A stretch of 64,000 bases of DNA, taken from the NCBI RefSeq assembly GCF_003208215.1, contig NZ_QKLW01000001.1, forward strand, positions 186,001 to 250,000, in the 5' to 3' direction. Each line of letters begins with the position of its first letter. The first letter of the stretch is position 1. This document shows, piece after piece, positions 25,451 through 34,384 of the stretch. The notes below the pieces were generated by a model. That model searched no databases. It saw only the letters and a program-made list of their open reading frames with translations, and was not told where the DNA came from. This stretch comes from Marinomonas alcarazii (GTDB taxonomy: Bacteria > Pseudomonadota > Gammaproteobacteria > Pseudomonadales > Marinomonadaceae). The position numbers and the translations under genes are program-made.

Positions 25451-26155
25451 ATGGCCGGTTTTGACAAAGTTGTCGCTTCATTTGAAGAGGCCATGGTCGG
25501 ACTTGAAGATGGTATGACGATACTGGCAGGAGGCTTTGGTCTTTGCGGTATCCCTGAAAACCTAATCGCTGAGATAAAACGTAAAGGCACAAAAGGTTTA
25601 ACCGTTGTCTCCAATAACTGTGGCGTAGACGGTTTTGGTTTGGGCATTCTGCTTGAAGATAAGCAAATCACCAAAATGGTGTCGTCCTATGTGGGTGAAA
25701 ACGCCTTATTTGAAAAGCAACTATTGAATGGCGAACTGGAAGTTGAGCTGACGCCCCAAGGCACCTTGGCTGAGAAAATGCGTGCAGGTGGTGCGGGGAT
25801 TCCAGCTTTTTATACTGCGACAGGCGTCGGTACTCCAGTTGCCGAGGGCAAAGAAACCAAAGAATTTAATGGTCGAGAATACTTGCTAGAAGAAGCTATT
25901 GTTGGCGACTTCGCGATTGTAAAAGGCTGGAAAGCAGACCGTTACGGCAATGTTATTTATCGCCACACCGCACAAAACTTTAATCCTCTCGCCGCGACCG
26001 CCGGCAAAATCACTGTTGTAGAAGTGGAAGAAATCGTGGAAGTCGGTGAACTTGATCCCGCACAGATTCATACCCCAGGTATTTATGTTAATCGAGTTGT
26101 TCTTGGTACGTTCGAAAAACGCATAGAAAAAAGAACCGTTAAAACAGCAGAATAA
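25451..26155 (+). CDS. scoA: 3-oxoacid CoA-transferase subunit A
   Basis: A 234-residue alpha subunit of a family I CoA-transferase (SCOT/AtoD type). It has the nucleotide-binding loop [10 protein letters not shown] near residues 29-38 and the conserved Ser-Asn-Asn-Cys-Gly segment. With subunit B it moves CoA from succinyl-CoA or acetyl-CoA to acetoacetate or other short acids. The first gene of a four-gene operon, preceded by an AGGAG-type site. The next gene starts 21 bases later. Confidence 0.94.
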   Translation: MAGFDKVVASFEEAMVGLEDGMTILAGGFGLCGIPENLIAEIKRKGTKGLTVVSNNCGVDGFGLGILLEDKQITKMVSSYVGENALFEKQLLNGELEVELTPQGTLAEKMRAGGAGIPAFYTATGVGTPVAEGKETKEFNGREYLLEEAIVGDFAIVKGWKADRYGNVIYRHTAQNFNPLAATAGKITVVEVEEIVEVGELDPAQIHTPGIYVNRVVLGTFEKRIEKRTVKTAE

Positions 26156-26176
26156 TAGAATAAAAAGAGGTTTCTT

Positions 26177-26836
26177 ATGTCACTTACTAGAGAGCAAATG
26201 GCGCAACGAGTCGCCCAAGAATTACAAGACGGTTTTTACGTTAACCTTGGTATTGGTATTCCTACTTTAGTGGCCAATTACGTCCCTGAGAATATGGAAG
26301 TCATGTTGCAATCTGAAAATGGTTTGCTGGGCATGGGTGAGTTTCCAACGGAAGAAACCATCGATGCAGACATGATCAACGCTGGCAAGCAAACTGTCAC
26401 AACCGTGAAAGGTGCGTCTATCTTTTCTTCTGCCGAGTCTTTTGCCATGATCCGTGGCGGCCATGTGGATTTGACTGTGCTGGGTGCGTTTGAGGTGGAT
26501 GTGAATGGCAACATTGCCTCTTGGATGATTCCCAACAAACTGATCAAAGGTATGGGCGGCGCCATGGATTTGGTCGCAGGCGCAGAGAATATCATTGTCA
26601 CCATGACTCATGCTTCTAAAGATGGTGAATCCAAACTCTTGTCTAATTGTTCCTTGCCGCTCACTGGCAAAGGCTGTATTAAAAAAGTCCTCACCGATTT
26701 AGCTTGGCTGGAAATTGCTGACGGTGCTTTTGTGTTGAAAGAAAGAGCGCCTGGTGTTTCAGTAGAAGAGATTGTTGAAAAAACACAGGGTAAATTGATC
26801 GTTCCCGATCATGTGCCAGAAATGCAATTTGCCTAA
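26177..26836 (+). CDS. scoB: 3-oxoacid CoA-transferase subunit B
   Basis: A 219-residue beta subunit carrying the catalytic glutamate: Glu47 in Gln-Ser-Glu-Asn-Gly-Leu-Leu-Gly-Met-Gly. The glycine-rich Gly-Gly-His-Val-Asp-Leu-Thr-Val-Leu-Gly-Ala-Phe and Gly-Gly-Ala-Met-Asp-Leu motifs are intact. It pairs with the preceding subunit A to activate acetoacetate or a related acid. An AAGAGG ribosome-binding site is present. A second, single-chain CoA-transferase at 45249 belongs to a different pathway. Confidence 0.94.
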   Translation: MSLTREQMAQRVAQELQDGFYVNLGIGIPTLVANYVPENMEVMLQSENGLLGMGEFPTEETIDADMINAGKQTVTTVKGASIFSSAESFAMIRGGHVDLTVLGAFEVDVNGNIASWMIPNKLIKGMGGAMDLVAGAENIIVTMTHASKDGESKLLSNCSLPLTGKGCIKKVLTDLAWLEIADGAFVLKERAPGVSVEEIVEKTQGKLIVPDHVPEMQFA

Positions 26837-26882
26837 TCCGTTACTCCATAGCGTATTTAACCAATCGTGAAAGGACTTGTTT

Positions 26883-28058
26883 ATGAAAGCCGTTATTGTA
26901 GCAGCAGCACGAACTCCCATTGGCGCTTTTAATGGCGCTTTATCCTCCCTTAGTGCCGTTCAAATTGGGACGCAACTATTGTCTGGTATGTTGGCTAAGC
27001 AACCTATTTTGAAAGATCACATCGAAGATGTGATTTTAGGTCAGGTATTGACCGCTGGCTGTGGCCAAAACCCAGCTCGCCAAACGGCGGTGCATGCAGG
27101 CTTACCGCATCATGTTTCCGCGATGACGATCAATAAAGTCTGTGGCTCAGGTTTAAAAGCGGTGCAACTTGCAGCGCAAGCCGTGTTGAACGGTGATGCC
27201 AGTATGGTGCTTGCAGGTGGTCAAGAAAGCATGAGTCAAGCGGCACATGTGTTACCAAACAGTCGCACAGGTAAGAAAATGGGTAACTGGGAATTGTTGG
27301 ATTCCATGGTGACTGACGGTCTATGGGATGCATTTAATGATTACCATATGGGCCAAACCGCTGAAAATATTGCCAATCGTTGGAATATTAGCCGCCAAGA
27401 ACAAGACGCTTTTGCCGCCAGCTCTCAGCAAAAAGCGGCACAAGCACAAGCGGCTGGTCGATTTGTTGAGGAGATTCAGCCGATTTCCATTCCTCAGCGC
27501 AAGGGTGATCCTATTATTGTGGATGCCGATGAACAAATTCGTCCTGATACATCGACAGAGTCTCTTGCTAAATTGCGTCCTGCTTTTGCAAAAGAAGGGA
27601 CGGTGACCGCAGGCAATGCGTCTACGCTAAATGATGGCGCAGCCATGGTGGTCGTGACGTCTGATGAAGAAGCCAAGCGTTTAGGTTTGCCCATTCTCGC
27701 GGTTATTGAGGCGGCAAGCGGAGCCGGTGTCGATCCTGAAATCATGGGAACGGGACCGATAGCAGCGACTCAAAAAGTGCTTAACAAAGCGAAGTGGCAA
27801 GTCGCTGATCTGGATCTTGTTGAGGCCAACGAAGCTTTTGCAGTGCAGGCTTTGTGTGTCAATAAAGAACTTGGATTAGAAGCTGATAAGGTGAATGTAA
27901 ATGGCGGTGCTGTGGCGCTGGGCCATCCTATTGGTGCTTCTGGTTGTCGAATTTTGGTTACCTTGCTTCATGAAATGCAGCGTCAAGATCTTAACAAAGG
28001 CTTAGCGACCTTGTGTATTGGCGGCGGTATGGGCGTTGCTATGTTGGTTTCTCGTTAA
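26883..28058 (+). CDS. atoB: Acetyl-CoA acetyltransferase (thiolase)
   Basis: A 391-residue thiolase II. The acyl-accepting Cys87 lies in Asn-Lys-Val-Cys-Gly-Ser-Gly. The Asn-Glu-Ala-Phe-Ala motif is present near residue 317, and the C-terminal His and Cys occur in Gly-His-Pro-Ile-Gly-Ala-Ser-Gly and Cys-Ile-Gly-Gly-Gly-Met-Gly. It splits acetoacetyl-CoA into two acetyl-CoA after the CoA-transferase step. The start at 26883 has an AAGGA site; a TTG two codons earlier is less likely. It is followed by a strong stem-loop before atoE. Confidence 0.95.
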   Translation: MKAVIVAAARTPIGAFNGALSSLSAVQIGTQLLSGMLAKQPILKDHIEDVILGQVLTAGCGQNPARQTAVHAGLPHHVSAMTINKVCGSGLKAVQLAAQAVLNGDASMVLAGGQESMSQAAHVLPNSRTGKKMGNWELLDSMVTDGLWDAFNDYHMGQTAENIANRWNISRQEQDAFAASSQQKAAQAQAAGRFVEEIQPISIPQRKGDPIIVDADEQIRPDTSTESLAKLRPAFAKEGTVTAGNASTLNDGAAMVVVTSDEEAKRLGLPILAVIEAASGAGVDPEIMGTGPIAATQKVLNKAKWQVADLDLVEANEAFAVQALCVNKELGLEADKVNVNGGAVALGHPIGASGCRILVTLLHEMQRQDLNKGLATLCIGGGMGVAMLVSR

Positions 28059-28103
28059 TCATTCGATTTAACAACTGTAAAAGATAATAAAAGCAAAACT
28101 TTG

Positions 28104-28130
28104 GCAGAAAGTGGTGTGACCACTTTCTGC
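28104..28130 (+). terminator. Intra-operon hairpin before atoE
   Basis: Perfect 12-bp stem GCAGAAAGTGGT / ACCACTTTCTGC with a GTG loop, followed by a T-rich stretch interrupted by C and G. It lies between the thiolase and atoE genes. The weak T-tract suggests partial termination or mRNA stabilisation rather than a full stop. Confidence 0.6.
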
Positions 28131-28181
28131 TTTCGCTTTTGTTTGTCATCTCATAAAAACTATAAAAATAGGATAGAACTG

Positions 28182-29555
28182 ATGAATACCCTTGAACAAA
28201 AACAAACAGGCTTACAAAAAGTAAGTCAATTCTTCGTTACTTTGCTACAGCGTTACCTTCCTGATCCTTTTATTTTCGCCATCGTTTTAACATTCGTTGT
28301 GTTTTTATTGGTAATGCCCAGTACTGGGCAAGGGCCAATGCAAGTAGTAAACGCTTGGGCAGGTGGGTTTTGGAATTTGCTTAGTTTCTCTATGCAGATG
28401 GCAATGGTGGTTGTTACGGGTCATGCCATGGCAAGTGCGCCAGCGTTCAAACGAAAATTAGCAATGTTGGCTGATATCGCCAAAACACCGGGGCAAGCTA
28501 TTATTCTAGTTACTGTTATCAGTGCGATGGCATGTTGGGTTAACTGGGGCTTTGGTTTGGTAGTGGGTGCTATCTTTGCCAAAGAAATTGCCGCTCGTGT
28601 TAAAGGTGTAGACTACCGCTTATTGATTGCTTCTGCTTACAGCGGTTTTTTATTTTGGCATGCTGGTTTATCTGGATCGATTCCCTTGTCTATCGCCGGC
28701 GGTGCGAATATAGAAAAGGTGACTAATGGTGCGGTGACAGGACCAATTTCTACCTCTGAAACGCTTTTCTCAACCATGAACCTAACCATTTTGGCGGTGA
28801 TGTTTATTACGATTCCATTGTTGAACCGTTTGATGCATCCAGCACCACAAGACACAATTACCATTGACGCTGAATTATTAAAAGAGCAAGTCGTCGATAC
28901 GCCAAGTAAAGCTGATATGAGCCCAGCAGAACGTCTTGAAAATAGCCGTGCTTTGTCCATGCTGTTAGGTGTGATGGGCTTTGCTTACGTGATTTACTAT
29001 TTTGTGAATAACGGTTTCGCACTGAACCTAAATATAGTGAATTTTACCTTCTTGTTTTCCGCTGTTTTGCTTCATGGCACACCAAAAAGCCTGTTGAACT
29101 CGGTTTCTCAAGGGGCACGTAACTGCTCTGGCATTTTGCTGCAGTTCCCATTCTATGCTGGGATCATGGGTATGATGACAGCAACGGGAGATTCCGGTGT
29201 GTCGTTAGCTGGTGTAATTTCTCAGGCATTTGTGTCTATTTCAAATGAAACGACTTTTCCGCTTTTCACTTTTTTGAGCGCTGGCATCGTTAACTTCTTT
29301 GTTCCTTCTGGTGGCGGTCAATGGGCGGTACAAGCTCCTATAATGATGCCCGCGGGTACTGCGTTAGGCGTTGATGCTGCGAAAACGGCTATGGCGATTG
29401 CTTGGGGTGATGCGTGGACAAATATGATTCAACCATTCTGGGCATTGCCAGCACTGGCTATTGCAGGTCTTGGTGCAAAAGATGTGATGGGCTATTGTTT
29501 AATGGCTTTGATCGGCTCAGGTGTGATTATTTCGTTAGGTTTTTTGATTTTCTAA
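28182..29555 (+). CDS. atoE: Short-chain fatty acid transporter AtoE
   Basis: A 457-residue membrane protein of the AtoE/SCFA transporter family. It has a hydrophobic profile with roughly ten or more membrane segments and the conserved Gly-Phe-Trp-Asn-Leu-Leu, Trp-Gly-Phe-Gly-Leu-Val-Val-Gly and Phe-Phe-Val-Pro-Ser-Gly-Gly-Gly-Gln-Trp motifs. It probably imports acetoacetate, butyrate or related acids for the three enzymes upstream. The start at 28182 follows an AGGA site; the frame extends upstream across the hairpin but that part is not conserved-looking. The last gene of the operon. Confidence 0.94.
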   Translation: MNTLEQKQTGLQKVSQFFVTLLQRYLPDPFIFAIVLTFVVFLLVMPSTGQGPMQVVNAWAGGFWNLLSFSMQMAMVVVTGHAMASAPAFKRKLAMLADIAKTPGQAIILVTVISAMACWVNWGFGLVVGAIFAKEIAARVKGVDYRLLIASAYSGFLFWHAGLSGSIPLSIAGGANIEKVTNGAVTGPISTSETLFSTMNLTILAVMFITIPLLNRLMHPAPQDTITIDAELLKEQVVDTPSKADMSPAERLENSRALSMLLGVMGFAYVIYYFVNNGFALNLNIVNFTFLFSAVLLHGTPKSLLNSVSQGARNCSGILLQFPFYAGIMGMMTATGDSGVSLAGVISQAFVSISNETTFPLFTFLSAGIVNFFVPSGGGQWAVQAPIMMPAGTALGVDAAKTAMAIAWGDAWTNMIQPFWALPALAIAGLGAKDVMGYCLMALIGSGVIISLGFLIF

Positions 29556-29785
29556 TATAAAATACCCAATAGGGCGTTCATTGCTTGAAAAATTTTAGCT
29601 ATGTTCGCCTTATCTTTCCCATTTAATGCACAAATTGAACTATTCTTGAAAATTATATGTAATCCTTCCTTTCATTTCCATAATGTTATAACTCTTAGTC
29701 GTCCTCTCCCGCATAATTTCTCTTTATAATATCTGTAAACTTAATAATTTTAAGATGCAAGGTGCTTACGCAGCGGGGAGCTTTC

Positions 29786-30835
29786 ATGCTACGGGTGTTA
29801 AACAAAGACGATCAAAAAAGATTGATTACAGATAAAGATGCAGTAGCGAAAAGCCTCGTAAAGTACTCTTTAAATAGTTTATTTCTGTTGTTTGGAATGT
29901 CTGCGTATGCCAGCCAGAGTTGGATGTCTGTTACTTTAGATAATGATGTTTTTGTGAACGAAGACAGCGGTTATACCAATGGTCTGTATGTGACACATTA
30001 CGATGTGAATGAGTCTGGTCGTAGCCCTCATTGGCCAGATTTTTGGGTAAAACCTCTAATGTGGAGTATGCCTGATGGGGAAGTACAATCTTCTGCCAAT
30101 GTCTACAGTTTTGGACAAACATTAAATACCGCAGAAGATTTGACTTTGCATAACCCGCCAGAAGGCTCTTTCCCGTATTCTGCTTTGCTCAGTATGAACA
30201 ATACCTATATTACAACTCGAGAAGATTACGCTGATCGTGTCAGTACCACTATTGGTATTGTGGGGCCTCTGGCAATGGGCAAAGAGACGCAAAAAGGCTT
30301 TCATAAAATCATTGGAGCGCAAGACCCTAAAGGCTGGGACACTCAGCTGCATAACGAATTGGTGTTCGAGTTATCTCGTAGCCGTGTTTGGCGATCTTGG
30401 GTTTCCGACAACGATACTATGGATGTGTTGACGGGCGGGAATCTTAGTGTAGGTACGTTAAGAAGTGAGGCTAATACCGGTATTATGTACCGATATGGTC
30501 GTAACTTAAAAAAGTCTTATCCCACCATTCTCTTGACGGATAACCGTATGTCTAATCCGACCGCAGTGGACAGCGGTTGGTTTGTTTATGCGGGTTTACA
30601 AGCTGGGTATACTTTTAATCAGATTTTCACCGATGGTAATACTTTCCGTGATAGTCGCTCAATTGATTATGACCACACTAACACATTATTCAGTACGGGA
30701 TTTAGTTACGCTTGGGAAGGCATTGCCGTTGCGTTTGCTATTAATACACCCTTTACAATAAATGGTGACGAGCATGATAGAGAGATGGATCGATTTAGCC
30801 GTTATGGGACATTGACCTTTGCTTGGCAGCTATGA
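29786..30835 (+). CDS. lpxR: Lipid A deacylase LpxR family protein
   Basis: A 349-residue outer-membrane beta-barrel of the LpxR family (DUF2219). After a signal-like hydrophobic segment ending near Ala-Tyr-Ala-Ser, the mature protein opens with the hallmark Leu-Asp-Asn-Asp-Val-Phe and Gly-Tyr-Thr-Asn-Gly-Leu-Tyr. Further conserved pieces are Gly-Gln-Thr-Leu-Asn-Thr-Ala-Glu-Asp, Gly-Trp-Asp-Thr-Gln-Leu-His-Asn-Glu and a C-terminal Ala-Trp-Gln-Leu. Salmonella LpxR is a calcium-dependent enzyme that removes the 3'-acyloxyacyl group of lipid A. The N-terminal region before the signal is unusually long, so cleavage may occur near residue 50. A GGGGAG ribosome-binding site sets the start. It stands alone. 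Confidence 0.87.
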   Translation: MLRVLNKDDQKRLITDKDAVAKSLVKYSLNSLFLLFGMSAYASQSWMSVTLDNDVFVNEDSGYTNGLYVTHYDVNESGRSPHWPDFWVKPLMWSMPDGEVQSSANVYSFGQTLNTAEDLTLHNPPEGSFPYSALLSMNNTYITTREDYADRVSTTIGIVGPLAMGKETQKGFHKIIGAQDPKGWDTQLHNELVFELSRSRVWRSWVSDNDTMDVLTGGNLSVGTLRSEANTGIMYRYGRNLKKSYPTILLTDNRMSNPTAVDSGWFVYAGLQAGYTFNQIFTDGNTFRDSRSIDYDHTNTLFSTGFSYAWEGIAVAFAINTPFTINGDEHDREMDRFSRYGTLTFAWQL

Positions 30836-30852
30836 GAATGGGTGATGAAAGA

Positions 30853-30888
30853 TAAAAGCCTTCTCTGTGAGTTTAGAGAAGGCTTTAT
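30853..30888. terminator. Hairpin between lpxR and DsbA-like gene
   Basis: 12-bp stem AAAGCCTTCTCT / AGAGAAGGCTTT with an 8-base loop, between convergent genes. The T-tract is short, so termination is likely but not strong. Confidence 0.65.
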
Positions 30889-30892
30889 AGGT

Positions 30893-31513
30893 TTAAACTA
30901 ATTCAGCTAAATAGCCTTCCCACTCAGCCGTTCTGCCATAGTACTTGCTGTGTTCTAACCAAGTTAACTGGTCTTTTCTTTCAATAATCATGGTTGGATA
31001 GCCACTGATTCTTAATTTACCCATCAAACGATGACTTTCCTCTACTTTACTCAGCATCTTGGCTTCAGACTGTGCCATTTTTTCGTTCCAAGTGGCTTTG
31101 TCTAAACCCATAGACGCAGCAAGTTCTGCTAAGGTATCTAACTCATCCAGATGCTTACCATCTTGATAGTGCGCTTTTTGAATGGCAGCCAACATGACAT
31201 GTGCTTTGATGCCCATTTCTTGACCAACAAAAAAGGCACGCGTTGTTGAGTAGGAATCCACAATAAAATCGCCAGTTCCCGCCACTCTTGCTTTATAAGC
31301 ATCGCCAAAGTGTGCTTTTGTCATGAGTGCAATTTGTTTATCCGCCTGCAAAATGTGCTGTCTAAACGAAGGGTCAATTGCTTGTTTTGGGATCATACCT
31401 CCAGGGTGATAAATGACCTCAAATTCAGGCATATCAGCCAACACACCGAGCAGAGACGATGCTCCATAACACCAACCACACATAGGGTCGAAGAAATAAT
31501 GTACCTTTACCAT
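30893..31513 (-). CDS. DsbA/FrnE-like thioredoxin-fold protein
   Basis: A 206-residue DsbA-family oxidoreductase with the redox motif Cys12-Gly-Trp-Cys15 right after the first strand and a cis-Pro segment (Ile-Ser-Gly-Tyr-Pro-Thr) near residue 175. No signal peptide is seen, so it resembles the cytosolic FrnE/2-hydroxychromene-isomerase-like group rather than periplasmic DsbA. Its start overlaps the stop of the upstream metallo-hydrolase-like gene by seven bases (ATGGTAA), which points to translational coupling. Role unknown; disulfide or glutathione chemistry on a small molecule or protein is likely. Confidence 0.85.
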   Translation of the reverse strand: MVKVHYFFDPMCGWCYGASSLLGVLADMPEFEVIYHPGGMIPKQAIDPSFRQHILQADKQIALMTKAHFGDAYKARVAGTGDFIVDSYSTTRAFFVGQEMGIKAHVMLAAIQKAHYQDGKHLDELDTLAELAASMGLDKATWNEKMAQSEAKMLSKVEESHRLMGKLRISGYPTMIIERKDQLTWLEHSKYYGRTAEWEGYLAELV

Positions 31514-32373
31514 GACATTTCACCTTTATGAACTTTCGCTGCGATATCCAAACTTAAAGCGCCTTTAGCATCTGGGAATTTGGCTGACATGGCGTTAATG
31601 AGTTCAGTACTGTTTTTACTCTCTTTCTTCGCTTTCTGAAAGATTTTGATGTAATTCAGAGAGTGCGAAATGCTATTTGAATCCAGTTTTGTTCCAGGTG
31701 CCATGTGACCGGGAATAACGACCGCAGGTTTGAGCGCCAGCATTTCTTGTAATTGTGCCGTCCAAGCAGCTTGAGCTGCATCAGATTGTGCATCTGCCAT
31801 CCATAGGTGCATGTTTGCGTACACAGCGACATTCCCCAGAATAGCTTTGTTTTCTGGGATCCAAAGATAAGGACGATGTGCAAACGCGCCTTCCGTGCCA
31901 CGAATATCGATAGCATGGCCGTCTACCATCAAAGTCGATTTATCGTAAGCCTTTGGAATAATAGGATTTACTGGAGCGTTGTCGCCCATTTTAGGGGCCC
32001 AAAAAGCCAATTTTCCTGCCAGTTTTTCTTCAATTACTTTTTTAACCGCAGGCGTAGTGACGATATTCGCTTGAGGGAAAATAGCGTGTAGCGTCTCGGC
32101 ACCGAAGTAATAATCAGGATCGGCTTGGCTAATGAAAATAGTTTTTAATTCTTTTTGAGAATCCAGCACTTTTGCTGCAATACGCAATGCATCGGCTTTG
32201 GTAAAACCAGTGTCGATAAGCAGCGCTTCCGTTTCACCATATACCAAAGTGGATGTCACATTAAAGCTGTTGGCGTCTGCATTATATACATCTAGTGTTA
32301 ATGGCTTGGTGTCTGCTGCAAAAGCAGCATGAGCGATAATCGCGGAAGCCGCGAATGTAATCAGTTTTTTCAT
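31507..32373 (-). CDS. Exported metallo-beta-lactamase-fold protein with degenerate metal site
   Basis: A 288-residue protein with a signal peptide (Met-Lys-Lys-Leu-Ile-Thr-Phe to about Ala-Phe-Ala-Ala at residue 20) and a metallo-beta-lactamase fold (Leu-Leu-Ile-Asp-Thr-Gly-Phe). The usual zinc motif His-x-His-x-Asp-His is replaced by Gln83-Ala-Asp85-Pro-Asp87-Tyr88, so three of the four ligand positions are changed, although Pro-Gly-His remains near residue 217. It may be non-hydrolytic, use one metal, or bind a different ligand. The GGAGAT ribosome-binding site supports the start at 32373. It is co-transcribed with the DsbA-like gene and divergent from a LysR gene that probably controls both. 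Confidence 0.82.
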   Translation of the reverse strand: MKKLITFAASAIIAHAAFAADTKPLTLDVYNADANSFNVTSTLVYGETEALLIDTGFTKADALRIAAKVLDSQKELKTIFISQADPDYYFGAETLHAIFPQANIVTTPAVKKVIEEKLAGKLAFWAPKMGDNAPVNPIIPKAYDKSTLMVDGHAIDIRGTEGAFAHRPYLWIPENKAILGNVAVYANMHLWMADAQSDAAQAAWTAQLQEMLALKPAVVIPGHMAPGTKLDSNSISHSLNYIKIFQKAKKESKNSTELINAMSAKFPDAKGALSLDIAAKVHKGEMSW

Positions 32374-32492
32374 CTTTATCTCCAAAGAGTGATTATGTAA
32401 TTCATGTGCTCATAATAGGGAATTGATGTGCTCGGAAAAATACACAATAATGAGCATGATTATTTCTTATATCGTGCAAGTGGGTGGGTGAA

Positions 32493-33392
32493 ATGGACAG
32501 AGTTATTGCGGCTAAGGTTTTTATCGATGTTGCTCAATCGCGGAGCTTTTCTCGCACCGCAGATCGCTTAAATATGTCGCGTCCCATGGTGACACGTTAT
32601 ATCGAAGCCATGGAAGACTGGTTAAAAATCCGCTTGTTGCACCGCACAACCCGAAAAATATCACTCACCAGCGCGGGCGAAGCCTGTTTAAAAGACGTGG
32701 AACAGTGGTTGGAGCAAGCGGATAAAATCACCGCTTTGGTGAATACCAGTGAGGAGTTGTCAGGCTTGGTGCGAATCACGTCGAGCATGTCATTTGGTTT
32801 CTCCCAACTCATGCCTGCCATTCAAGACTTTATGACGCGGCATCCCAACGTTCATATCGACATTGATTTAGAAGACAGCACCGCCGACTTAACGGAAAAA
32901 AGCATCGACCTTGCCATTCGCATTGCTTCGAATCCGGATCCGTCTTTAATCGGTAAACCCATTGCCATGTGTGAATCTGTGCTGGTGGCGTCTCCTGCTT
33001 ACCTTGAAAAAGTACGGCAAACCCTAGGCGAAATCCAAGATCCGCAAGACTTAATCAATCACGCTTGTTTGGGGTATAAAAACTTTGAACGGCATATCTG
33101 GCACCTTTCTAAAGGTGATCAGTTTGAATCGGTGAGTGTTAATTGTCGCCTAAGCATTAACGAAGCCACAGCGCTTTTGCACGCCACATTGAATGGTATG
33201 GGAGTTTGCCTGCAGCCTACTTATTTAGCCAATCGTTACATTAACGATGGCAGCCTGTGCCATGTACTACCAGATTGGAAACCCAAAGACCTGACGATCT
33301 ACGCACTTTATTCATCCCGAAAGCATTTATCGCCCAATGTACGCGCCTTGATCGATCATTTGGAACGCTACTTTGCCAAGCATCCTTGGTGA
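32493..33392 (+). CDS. LysR-family regulator (AaeR/DhcR-like)
   Basis: A 299-residue LysR regulator of the large group with Met-Asp-Arg-Val-Ile-Ala-Ala-Lys-Val-Phe-Ile-Asp-Val-Ala at the start and a Met-Ser-Arg-Pro-Met-Val-Thr-Arg-Tyr recognition helix. The effector domain ends in Leu-Ile-Asp-His-Leu-Glu-Arg-Tyr-Phe. The ATG at 32493 is favoured over an in-frame GTG three codons earlier. It is divergent from the metallo-hydrolase-like/DsbA-like pair across about 120 bases, so it is their probable regulator. Confidence 0.88.
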   Translation: MDRVIAAKVFIDVAQSRSFSRTADRLNMSRPMVTRYIEAMEDWLKIRLLHRTTRKISLTSAGEACLKDVEQWLEQADKITALVNTSEELSGLVRITSSMSFGFSQLMPAIQDFMTRHPNVHIDIDLEDSTADLTEKSIDLAIRIASNPDPSLIGKPIAMCESVLVASPAYLEKVRQTLGEIQDPQDLINHACLGYKNFERHIWHLSKGDQFESVSVNCRLSINEATALLHATLNGMGVCLQPTYLANRYINDGSLCHVLPDWKPKDLTIYALYSSRKHLSPNVRALIDHLERYFAKHPW

Positions 33393-33419
33393 TGAATTTT
33401 GATGGTAATGGGGAGGAAA

Positions 33420-34274
33420 CTATTTCCTAAAATGTTCCGCCAACGCTTGCCACTGTTGTTCTGACTGGGCGGCGAGCATTTCGCCGTCGAGCATGGTTGG
33501 GCGGTACTCTTGGCCGTCGAGTGTTCGGCATATGCCGCCCGCTTCGGTGTGAACCAGTACGCCTGCGGCGTGATCCCATGGCAGCATTTTGTAGGTGAGG
33601 CTGAAGTGAAAGTGGCCTTGGGCTATTTGTCGGTAAGCAGGGCAGGAAGGTAGGTTGTTGATACGCACAAAGCGGCTTGCTTTTAAGGCAAAGTCTTGTT
33701 TTTTCTGACCACTATAAGAGTTTACCGACATTATGCCGACGAGTTTATCTAGCTCGGGTTCTGCGGTGATCTTTAAGGCTAGCGGCGCTTGGCTGGGTGT
33801 TTGATGCTTGCCTTTTTCATTCATGGCGGTGTGTTGGAAAAACGCGCCTTCGCCACGATTGGCATAAATCCAGTCGTCGTTTACTGGGTCGTACAGCAAG
33901 CCAAAACGTGTGACGCCTTTTACGACCACGGCGAGTATGATGCCAAATTCAGATAATCCGTGGGCGTAGTTCCAGGTGCCGTCAATAGGGTCGATGATGA
34001 CGCAGGTGTCTGCCGTCGCTATTTTGTCTGTGGTCGATGGGTCTTCGGCAACGGCTTCTTCTCCGACGATTTCCCAATTAGGAAAGGCCGCCTGAATTTC
34101 TTCAGTGATGAATGCTTCGCTGGCTTTGTCGGCAATGGTGACAAGGTCCGTTAGGCTGCTTTTGGTTTCTACGTCGGCGGCGCTAAGCTGACGAAAGTTT
34201 GGCATGACGATCTCTTGGCCTGCTCTACGGACAATGCTTATTAGTCTTTCTTGAGTTGGTTTATCGAGGTTCAT
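33420..34274 (-). CDS. Inositol monophosphatase family protein
   Basis: A 284-residue member of the IMPase/SuhB/CysQ superfamily. Magnesium ligands are visible: Glu72 in Gly-Glu-Glu-Ala, Asp95 and Asp98 in Ile-Asp-Pro-Ile-Asp-Gly-Thr, and the C-terminal Trp-Asp-His-Ala-Ala-Gly motif. It dephosphorylates inositol phosphate, another sugar phosphate or a nucleotide phosphate; the subfamily cannot be settled here. The sequence is longer and less conserved than SuhB (about 267 residues), so it is probably a paralogue rather than the housekeeping copy. A GGAGTG ribosome-binding site precedes the ATG. Confidence 0.9.
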   Translation of the reverse strand: MNLDKPTQERLISIVRRAGQEIVMPNFRQLSAADVETKSSLTDLVTIADKASEAFITEEIQAAFPNWEIVGEEAVAEDPSTTDKIATADTCVIIDPIDGTWNYAHGLSEFGIILAVVVKGVTRFGLLYDPVNDDWIYANRGEGAFFQHTAMNEKGKHQTPSQAPLALKITAEPELDKLVGIMSVNSYSGQKKQDFALKASRFVRINNLPSCPAYRQIAQGHFHFSLTYKMLPWDHAAGVLVHTEAGGICRTLDGQEYRPTMLDGEMLAAQSEQQWQALAEHFRK

Positions 34275-34384
34275 CTTTCGTCACTCCTTTTGTACTCTCC
34301 AAGTTCGCAAATTATACGTGATCAGAGTGATGAATGGTTTAGTGTATCTTGATTATTATGTGATCTTTTTGTTACGACTCAGCC

